Shown: positions 5,787 through 10,859 of the stretch, piece after piece
How positions within the stretch are numbered: position 1 is the stretch's first letter
How the letters are laid out: the number at the start of each line of letters is the position of its first letter
From: Clostridiaceae bacterium
Lineage (GTDB): Bacteria > Bacillota > Clostridia > Oscillospirales > Acutalibacteraceae
DNA: 10,859 bases
Reading direction: 5' to 3'
Assembly (NCBI GenBank): GCA_904501875.1
Contig: CAJGCQ010000033.1
Coordinates: forward strand, 1-10,859
Translations under genes and position numbers: made by a program
The notes under the pieces: model-generated
What the model was told of the DNA's origin: nothing
The model's database searches: none
What the model saw: only the letters and a program-made list of their open reading frames with translations

Positions 5787-6278
5787 ATTAAAGCTTTTAG
5801 AGTTATTACCGGGCTTTTGCTTTGCTTATGGATGGCATTGATTTTTTGTTTTTCGTCGCAAAATGCTGATATATCATCACAAACCAGCGGCAGCGTGATA
5901 GAGTCGGTTGCGGAAATTTTTTACCCCGGTTTTTCCGATATGACCGATACGCAGCAAAATGAGATAATAGGCACTTTTCAGTTTATTGCAAGAAAGACCG
6001 CTCATTTCACACTTTACGCTGTATTGGGCGCACTGTCTTTCTTAAGTGTTATAAGCTACCGAAGCTTAAAATACCGATTGCGGATATTTATAAGTTTGGG
6101 AATTTGCCTTTTGTATGCGGCAAGCGATGAGTTTCACCAGATGTTTGTAGCCGGCAGAAGCGGAGAAATTAGGGATGTCTTCATTGATTTTTGCGGGTCT
6201 TTGCTTGCAATTACGGTTTTAGCCATTTTGTCAAGAAGCATTAAGCGCATCTATAAAATTATAAGGACGGCGGACTAA
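5787..6278 (+). CDS. VanZ-family membrane protein, apparent ATT start
   Basis: The product (163 residues from ATT 5787) carries the VanZ-family blocks: LWMALIFCFSSQ in the first membrane helix, RKTAHFTLYAVLGAL (69-83), YAASDEFHQMFVAGRSGEIRDVFID (110-134) and a final hydrophobic helix. VanZ confers low-level teicoplanin resistance, but most chromosomal members have no defined function. No ATG or GTG opens the frame: the stop TAA at 5781-5783 is followed by ATC ATT AAA. A good ribosome binding site AAGGGGTG (5773-5780) sits 6 bases before ATT 5787. The alternative TTG at 5817 has no such site and would cut into the first membrane helix. ATC 5784 is also possible. Its stop directly abuts the next ATG (TAAATG). 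Confidence 0.8.
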   Translation: MKAFRVITGLLLCLWMALIFCFSSQNADISSQTSGSVIESVAEIFYPGFSDMTDTQQNEIIGTFQFIARKTAHFTLYAVLGALSFLSVISYRSLKYRLRIFISLGICLLYAASDEFHQMFVAGRSGEIRDVFIDFCGSLLAITVLAILSRSIKRIYKIIRTAD

Positions 6279-7550
6279 ATGCAAAATAAAAATTTCAAGC
6301 TCAAGTATTTTTACATAGGCCTTACGGCTTTTTTAACCGTTGCCGCCTGTGTGGTATTCTTCTTTTTAATCTACCGTTTGCCCGGAATATTATCTTTTTT
6401 AGGCAAAATATTTTCGGTCACACAACCTGTTATAATCGGTCTTGTAATCGCATACCTTGTAAACCCTATTGCCAACTCAATTAACAGCGCTTTACTCAAG
6501 CTTTCTAAAAGATATTTTAATAAAAGACCTGAAATTGTCCGTAAAATATCAATGGCGATAAGTGTTATAGGCGCATTAGCCGCTTTTTTGCTTATTTTGG
6601 TATTGATTATCTATATGATAGTTCCACAGTTTATTGACAGTATTTCGAGTATGATTAAGGTCTTACCGGATCAGCTTGACGCCTTTATAAAAAATATCTC
6701 TACTGAATTTGAACAGAATAAGAATTTACAAACCTTAATCAACACCGTTTACGAATACGAAAAGGATTGGCTTCAGAACGACCTGGCGGGTCTTGTTAAT
6801 TCCTTTGCAACCTACTTTGCTACCGGTGTTTGGAGCGTTATAAGCTTTCTTAAGAATTTTGCTCTTGGGCTTATTTTTGCTCTCTACATACTCTTTAATA
6901 AAGCGCTTCTTATGCGTCAGTTCAGAAAGCTTTTGTATGCCTGTATGAATAATACGGCTGTGGAGCATATATTCAACACGGGCAACAAGGCGCATAAAAT
7001 ATTCAGCGGCTTTATATACGGCAAGCTGCTGGACTCATTTATAATCGGAGTTCTTTGTTTTATAGGCATATCAATTCTTAAAATCCCATATACTATGCTT
7101 GTGGCGGTTGTAATCGGCGTAACTAATATAATCCCTGTTTTCGGCCCGTATTTAGGCGGCATACCCTGTGCGGCTCTGATACTCTTGACCGACCCTATTA
7201 AGGGACTGTATTTTATAATATTTATAATACTTTTACAGACACTTGACGGTAACTTTATAGGGCCTAAAATACTTGGAAATTCAACAGGACTTTCAGCCTT
7301 TTGGGTTGTTTTTGCAATCGTGGTTGGCGGTGGTCTTTTCGGCATAATCGGTATGATTATAGGTGTTCCGCTTTTCGCCGTAATCTATTATTTTGTAACT
7401 GCTTTTGTCAATTTCAGGCTTAAGCGAAAAAATCTTTCCACGGAAAGCGATTATTATGATTCGACTGTTAGTGATAAGATTAAGGGAGTAGGCGATTTAA
7501 GGGTGGAGATGCCCCTTAATGATCCTCCCGAAACCGATAAAAACTTTTAG
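6279..7550 (+). CDS. AI-2E family transporter (UPF0118-type permease)
   Basis: This 423-residue polytopic membrane protein has the AI-2E transporter family layout: two N-terminal helices (about 12-36 and 45-65), a further helix near 93-115, a non-membrane stretch, then a C-terminal bundle. Diagnostic blocks are TNIIPVFGPYLGGIP (282-296), LDGNFIGPKILGNSTGLSAFWVV and GGGLFGIIGMIIGVPLFAVIYYF. Family members include the E. coli autoinducer-2 exporter TqsA and proteins with Na+/H+ antiport activity, so the substrate cannot be read from the sequence. The ATG follows the VanZ stop with no gap, and AAGGA (6263-6267) is about 11 bases upstream. The C-terminal 50 residues are charged and probably cytoplasmic. 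Confidence 0.92.
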   Translation: MQNKNFKLKYFYIGLTAFLTVAACVVFFFLIYRLPGILSFLGKIFSVTQPVIIGLVIAYLVNPIANSINSALLKLSKRYFNKRPEIVRKISMAISVIGALAAFLLILVLIIYMIVPQFIDSISSMIKVLPDQLDAFIKNISTEFEQNKNLQTLINTVYEYEKDWLQNDLAGLVNSFATYFATGVWSVISFLKNFALGLIFALYILFNKALLMRQFRKLLYACMNNTAVEHIFNTGNKAHKIFSGFIYGKLLDSFIIGVLCFIGISILKIPYTMLVAVVIGVTNIIPVFGPYLGGIPCAALILLTDPIKGLYFIIFIILLQTLDGNFIGPKILGNSTGLSAFWVVFAIVVGGGLFGIIGMIIGVPLFAVIYYFVTAFVNFRLKRKNLSTESDYYDSTVSDKIKGVGDLRVEMPLNDPPETDKNF

Positions 7551-7566
7551 ATTGCGGGTGGTAGAA

Positions 7567-8052
7567 ATGAGGAAAAAGGATTTACTTACACAAAATACCC
7601 AGCTTTTTGATAAAATTTCCGAGGCACAACTGAGTATATCAAGGCTTGAAAAGGAAATTGAAAAACGGGATACCGAAATCGACGGGCTTAAAAAAGAAAT
7701 TGAAAGCCTCAATGCTAAAATTAACGCAACCGAGCCCCTTAAAGCTCTTGAAAAAAAGGTGATAAAGCAGGCGGCTCTATCGACCGAGGTAGATTACGGT
7801 GCATCGGTAATCGGCAAAATTGTGGTTGAGGCGGCTAAATGCTGTAATTCGGTTACCGAGGGCGGTAATCCTGAACTTTCAAAAGAGCTTGTCAACCTAA
7901 TTCTCGGCAGAACAGAGGTTGCAAAGTCGGAGATTTTAGGCATTGTTTCATCGGATGAAAGCTTTGAAACAAAAAAGCAAAAAATTGACACACAGTATGA
8001 AAATGCCGTGGATTATTTTATAAGCGTAACCGCACAGTTAACGGAGGGTTAG
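7567..8052 (+). CDS. Hypothetical coiled-coil protein
   Basis: I do not recognise this 161-residue protein. Residues about 1-65 form a heptad-rich coiled coil (IEKRDTEIDGLKKEIESLNAKI). Residues about 75-160 look like a separate helical domain with short conserved-looking stretches (YGASVIGKIVVEAAKCC; LVNLILGRTEVAKSEIL). There is no signal peptide or membrane helix, so it is probably cytoplasmic. ATG 7567 was chosen because GGGTGG (7555-7560) lies 6 bases upstream; an upstream start at 7519 would overlap the AI-2E gene and add 16 residues. It begins 16 bases after the transporter gene and ends 2 bases before the next start, so it is part of the same operon. Its GGAGGG end serves as the next gene's ribosome binding site. 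Confidence 0.85.
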   Translation: MRKKDLLTQNTQLFDKISEAQLSISRLEKEIEKRDTEIDGLKKEIESLNAKINATEPLKALEKKVIKQAALSTEVDYGASVIGKIVVEAAKCCNSVTEGGNPELSKELVNLILGRTEVAKSEILGIVSSDESFETKKQKIDTQYENAVDYFISVTAQLTEG

Positions 8053-8054
8053 TT

Positions 8055-8549
8055 TTGTTTAAAGAGATAACTGCAAAGGAAATCAAGGATAACCTTATTA
8101 AGGCTATTTCCGAGGAATGGATGCTTGTAGCCGCAGGGGACAGGGAAAGGTATAATATGATGACGGCTTCCTGGGGATTTGCGGGTGAGATGTGGGGCAA
8201 CGACTGTATGATAACGGTTGTCCGTCCCCAGAGGTATACCTTGGAGTTTATAAATAACAGCGATTATTTTACTTTGAGCTTTTACGGAGATAACAAGGAT
8301 ATTCATAAAATCTGCGGTTCAAAATCCGGGCGAGATACAGACAAGACCGCCCTTACAGGGCTCACTCCCGTATTTTCGGATAATACGGTTTTCTTTGAGC
8401 AGGCAAAAATGGTTGTTATCTGTAAAAAACAGTATATTCAGCAGATGAGGGTTGATTGCTTTACAGATAAAGAGCCGCTTCGCTGGTATAATGACGATTT
8501 ACATTATATGATAATCGGTAAAATTGAAAAGGTGCTTATAAAGGAATAG
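8055..8549 (+). CDS. Flavin reductase-like FMN-binding protein
   Basis: The 164-residue protein resembles the flavin reductase-like (split-barrel FMN-binding) family: RYNMMTASWGFAGEMWG (32-48), VRPQRYTLEFINNSDYFTLSFYG (56-78), the SGRDTDK motif (91-97), TGLTP (101-105) and FFEQAKMVVICKK (113-125). Such small proteins bind FMN and may reduce flavins or other acceptors; the true substrate is unknown. The start is TTG 8055, supported by GGAGGG (8043-8048) 6 bases upstream and by the family-like N-terminus MFKEITAKEI. It is the last gene of the VanZ/AI-2E cluster, and its stop codon lies inside the long hairpin that follows. Its functional link to the membrane proteins is not clear. Confidence 0.88.
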   Translation: MFKEITAKEIKDNLIKAISEEWMLVAAGDRERYNMMTASWGFAGEMWGNDCMITVVRPQRYTLEFINNSDYFTLSFYGDNKDIHKICGSKSGRDTDKTALTGLTPVFSDNTVFFEQAKMVVICKKQYIQQMRVDCFTDKEPLRWYNDDLHYMIIGKIEKVLIKE

Positions 8550-8590
8550 ATTTTTAAAGGGCAGTCGGGCGGCTGTCCTTTAAAAATTTA
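8547..8590. terminator. Long hairpin, probable bidirectional terminator
   Basis: Positions 8547-8564 and 8573-8590 pair over 18 base pairs with two G-U pairs and an 8-base loop (TCGGGCGG). The GC core is GGGCAG/CTGTCC, flanked by AAA/TTT and TTTTT/AAAAA runs. It starts at the TAG stop of the flavin reductase gene. On the + strand only three T follow the GC core directly, so it is an imperfect terminator, though its near symmetry could work on either strand. Confidence 0.7.
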
Positions 8591-8621
8591 TCGAATTCAT
8601 AAAAAATTCATTATATAGAAG

Positions 8622-8650
8622 TTGACAATTATAAAATAAAGAAATATAAT
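8622..8650 (+). promoter_or_regulatory. Consensus SigA promoter of the MarR-ABC operon
   Basis: A perfect TTGACA (8622-8627) and a perfect TATAAT (8645-8650) are separated by 17 bases. The expected start is near 8657, inside the palindrome that follows, leaving a leader of about 32 bases before the MarR gene. Confidence 0.93.
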
Positions 8651-8651
8651 A

Positions 8652-8665
8652 GTTAGCAAGCTAAC
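8652..8665. promoter_or_regulatory. Palindromic operator, probable MarR site
   Basis: GTTAGC-AA-GCTAAC is a perfect inverted repeat with 6-base arms and a 2-base centre, one base after the -10 box and covering the predicted transcription start. TTAGC-type palindromes of this length are typical MarR-family operators. Binding here would block RNA polymerase, so the regulator next door probably represses its own operon. Confidence 0.85.
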
Positions 8666-8688
8666 ATTTTATATTGAGGGGTGATTCT

Positions 8689-9126
8689 ATGCTACCCGAA
8701 AAGCATGTTGGACTTGAGATACGGAATCTTTCAAACCTTATAAGGCGTGATGTCGAAAAGCACGCAGAGGACCTTGAATGTAAACCGAACAAGGGCGTCA
8801 GGGGTTGGGCGATTGATTATTTTTACGAAAATCGGGACAGGGATATTTTTCAAAAGGATTTTGAGGAAAAGTTTTCAATACGCCGCTCAACTGCGAGCAA
8901 TATTCTAAAGCTTATGGAAAAAAACGGCCTTATAGCAAGGGAAAGTGTAGCAAACGATGCAAGACTCAAAAAGATTGTATTAACCGAGAAGGCAATAAAA
9001 GTCCATCAATGTATATTAGAGGACATTGAAAAAAGAGAGAAAAAACTGAGAAAAGGTCTTACCGATGAGGAAATTGATGCCTTTTTCTCTATAATTCAAA
9101 AAATCAAATCAAATATTCAAGAATAA
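8689..9126 (+). CDS. MarR-family transcriptional regulator
   Basis: The 145-residue protein has the MarR winged helix: DIFQKDFEEKFSIRRSTASNIL (about 52-73) as the helix-turn-helix, LMEKNGLIARE (75-85), then the wing with VANDARLKKIVLTEKA (87-102). N- and C-terminal helices would form the dimer interface. Such proteins repress efflux or stress genes and let go when a small ligand or oxidant is present. The start ATG 8689 is supported by AGGGGTGAT (8677-8685); a TTG at 8674 would place the ribosome binding site inside the gene. It lies 28 bases before an ABC exporter gene and behind a consensus promoter with a palindromic operator. The inducer is unknown. Confidence 0.93.
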   Translation: MLPEKHVGLEIRNLSNLIRRDVEKHAEDLECKPNKGVRGWAIDYFYENRDRDIFQKDFEEKFSIRRSTASNILKLMEKNGLIARESVANDARLKKIVLTEKAIKVHQCILEDIEKREKKLRKGLTDEEIDAFFSIIQKIKSNIQE

Positions 9127-9154
9127 TTCTATTTTTCATCAAAGGAGACCGCCT

Positions 9155-10859
9155 ATGATTAAAACACTTATGAGCTGCGTAAGGGAATATAAAAAGCTTT
9201 CCGTACTCACTCCGATTTTTGTATCGGTTGAGGTTATAATGGAATGTATAATCCCTTTCTTTATCGCAAAGCTTATTGACCATATCGAAAACGGTACAGA
9301 TATGAAAATGATATTCGCTTATGGCGGGGCGCTTGTGCTTTTAGCCTTTGTTTCGCTATTTTTTGGGGCGCTTGCGGGAAGTACCTGCGCTACGGCATCT
9401 GCGGGATTTGCTAAGAATTTAAGACACGATTTATATTATAAGGTGCAGGATTTTTCTTTTTCCAACATAGATAAATTCTCAACATCAAGTCTTGTAACAC
9501 GCCTTACCACCGATGTTACAAATGTGCAGAATGCTTATATGATGATAATAAGAACGGCAATCCGTGCGCCGTTTATGCTGATATTTGCAATAATAATGGC
9601 CTTTGCAATGTGCCCGCAGTTATCTACGGTATATGTGGCAATCGTGCCGTTTTTAGCCTTTGCGCTTTTTACAATTATCAAAAAGGCAATGCCCCTTTTC
9701 GACGGCGTTTTCAAAAAGTACGATAAGCTTAATAATTCTGTTCAGGAAAATGTTAAGGGTATGCGGGTTGTAAAGTCCTTTGTCCGCGAGGATTACGAAA
9801 AGCAAAAATTTAATGCGGCGGCAGACGATGTTTGCGCCGATTTCACAAAGGCGGAAAAGCTTGTGGCTCTAAACCATCCGATTATGCAAATTGCAATTTA
9901 TGTAGCAATGGTTGCAGTATCCTTCTTGGGCGCAAAGCTTATCATAAACAGTGGCGGCAGTACTATGGGTGTGGGGGAGCTTTCAAGCCTGTTTACCTAC
10001 GGTATGCAGATTCTTTCAAGCCTTATGATGGTATCTATGATATTTGTTATGATAACAATATCAAATGCTTCAATGCAGCGTATATATGAGGTTCTGAAAG
10101 AGGAAAGCACTATAAAAAATCCCGAAAATCCCGTAAAAACGGTTGCGGACGGCAGTATCGATTTTGATAATGTTTCCTTTAAGTATCACGAGGGTGCAGA
10201 AAAGTTTGCCCTTACCGATATAAATCTACACATTAAATCGGGAGAAACTATAGGTATTATCGGTGGTACGGGAAGCAGTAAAACCTCGCTTATTCAGCTG
10301 ATTTCCCGCTTTTATGACGCAACAAAGGGGAGCGTTTCGGTAGGCGGAGTAAATGTTAAGAATTATGATATTGAGTCTCTCCGTAACGAGGTTTCGGTTG
10401 TTTTGCAGAAAAACATCCTCTTTTCGGGCACCATTAAGGAAAACCTTCGCTGGGGCGATAAAAATGCCTCGGATGAGGAAATTGTAAGGGTCTGCAAATT
10501 GGCTCAGGCGGACGAATTTGTAAATTCCTTCCTCGACAAGTACGATACCCACATTGAGCAGGGGGGTACTAATGTTTCGGGAGGACAAAAGCAGAGACTC
10601 TGTATTGCAAGAGCACTTCTTAAAAAGCCCAAAATACTTATTTTGGACGACTCCACAAGCGCGGTGGACACCAAGACCGACAGCCTTATAAGAAAAGCCT
10701 TTGCAAGCGAAATACCGGACACTACGAAAATTATAATCGCACAGCGTATTTCCTCAGTACAGGAAGCCGACCGCATTATTGTAATGGACGACGGACAGAT
10801 TAGCGCTGTAGGAACGCACGACGAGCTTCTTAAATCCAACGAGATTTACAAAGAGGTAT
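9155..10859 (+). CDS. Multidrug-type ABC exporter half-transporter, 3' end missing
   Basis: The frame stays open for 568 codons to the window edge, so at most a short C-terminal tail is missing. An N-terminal six-helix exporter domain (about 1-325) is followed by an ATPase domain with Walker A GGTGSSKTS (370-378), signature NVSGGQKQR (473-481), Walker B ILILDD (494-499) and AQRISSVQ (529-536). The catalytic Glu is Asp (D499), the H-loop His is Gln (Q530), and the Walker A Gly before Lys is Ser. This combination marks the degenerate-site subunit of heterodimeric exporters such as TM287/288, BmrCD or LmrCD. A partner with a canonical site should be encoded just downstream. AAAGGAG (9141-9147) lies 7 bases before the ATG. 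It follows MarR and is probably repressed by it. Confidence 0.94.
   Translation, partial: MIKTLMSCVREYKKLSVLTPIFVSVEVIMECIIPFFIAKLIDHIENGTDMKMIFAYGGALVLLAFVSLFFGALAGSTCATASAGFAKNLRHDLYYKVQDFSFSNIDKFSTSSLVTRLTTDVTNVQNAYMMIIRTAIRAPFMLIFAIIMAFAMCPQLSTVYVAIVPFLAFALFTIIKKAMPLFDGVFKKYDKLNNSVQENVKGMRVVKSFVREDYEKQKFNAAADDVCADFTKAEKLVALNHPIMQIAIYVAMVAVSFLGAKLIINSGGSTMGVGELSSLFTYGMQILSSLMMVSMIFVMITISNASMQRIYEVLKEESTIKNPENPVKTVADGSIDFDNVSFKYHEGAEKFALTDINLHIKSGETIGIIGGTGSSKTSLIQLISRFYDATKGSVSVGGVNVKNYDIESLRNEVSVVLQKNILFSGTIKENLRWGDKNASDEEIVRVCKLAQADEFVNSFLDKYDTHIEQGGTNVSGGQKQRLCIARALLKKPKILILDDSTSAVDTKTDSLIRKAFASEIPDTTKIIIAQRISSVQEADRIIVMDDGQISAVGTHDELLKSNEIYKEV

Noticed and set aside
5817..5819. TTG as the VanZ-family start
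   Set aside because: There is no ribosome binding site nearby and it would truncate the first membrane helix. ATT 5787 fits better, though this is not certain.
6917..7345. Minus-strand open frame across the AI-2E transporter
   Set aside because: Antisense shadow of conserved membrane segments, with no support of its own.
7519..7566. Extended N-terminus of the coiled-coil protein
   Set aside because: It overlaps the end of the AI-2E gene and lacks a ribosome binding site; ATG 7567 is well supported.
8674..8688. TTG start for the MarR gene
   Set aside because: It would put the AGGGGTGAT ribosome binding site inside the coding region; ATG 8689 is correctly spaced.
9832..10089. Plus-strand open frame within the ABC exporter
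   Set aside because: It is out of frame with the continuous ABC exporter reading frame from 9155 and has no recognisable domain.
10226..10839. Two minus-strand open frames across the ATPase domain
   Set aside because: They are antisense to strongly conserved ATPase motifs and have no start signals.

Overview
The window looks like a chromosomal segment of a Gram-positive Clostridia-type bacterium, most likely an Oscillospirales/Ruminococcaceae-like gut anaerobe. The reasons are strong AGGAGG-type ribosome binding sites, near-consensus SigA promoters, a moderately low GC content (judged by eye), a type III pantothenate kinase next to rpsF-ssb-rpsR, a zinc-type S18 protein, an FtsEX pair followed by a secreted coiled-coil M23 peptidase, and an intergenic palindromic element of a kind I associate with Oscillospirales. 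The species cannot be named from the sequence alone. No tRNA, rRNA, CRISPR array, transposase, phage gene or integrase was seen.

Layout. (1) 1-60, minus strand: the first 20 codons of coaX, transcribed divergently from its neighbour. (2) 128-1293: the rpsF-ssb-rpsR operon, with a consensus promoter, a structured leader that can pair with the rpsF ribosome binding site, and a strong intrinsic terminator. (3) 1294-1596: non-coding, with a GC-rich palindromic repeat-like element and the promoter of the next operon. (4) 1597-5770: a PucR/CdaR-type regulator, ftsE, ftsX and a secreted coiled-coil M23 endopeptidase, closed by a terminator. (5) 5787-8590: a VanZ-family membrane protein (apparently starting at ATT), an AI-2E-family permease, an unrecognised coiled-coil protein and a flavin-reductase-like protein (TTG start), closely packed and ending in a very long hairpin. 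(6) 8622-10859: a MarR regulator with a consensus promoter and a palindromic operator just after the -10 box, then a multidrug-type ABC exporter half-transporter cut by the window end.

How the genes work together. Block 2 makes the S6/S18 pair of the 30S platform and single-stranded DNA-binding protein, and its leader is suited to autoregulation. Block 4 is a cell-wall module: FtsE and FtsX form a transmembrane ATPase that in other bacteria activates an extracellular coiled-coil hydrolase (EnvC/AmiB, PcsB or CwlO systems). Here the partner is most likely the adjacent M23 protein, whose metal ligands are intact, so it may itself be the enzyme. Block 6 is a typical drug-responsive efflux operon: the regulator represses itself and a heterodimeric ABC exporter whose second subunit should lie just outside the window.

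Most of the window is ordinary core genome. I do not see a clearly new biological system. The points most worth a second look are the rpsF leader, the FtsEX-M23-PucR arrangement with an acidic, internally duplicated insert in FtsX, the apparent ATT start of the VanZ gene just behind a terminator, the uncharacterised coiled-coil gene at 7567-8052, and the intergenic repeat at 1329-1449.
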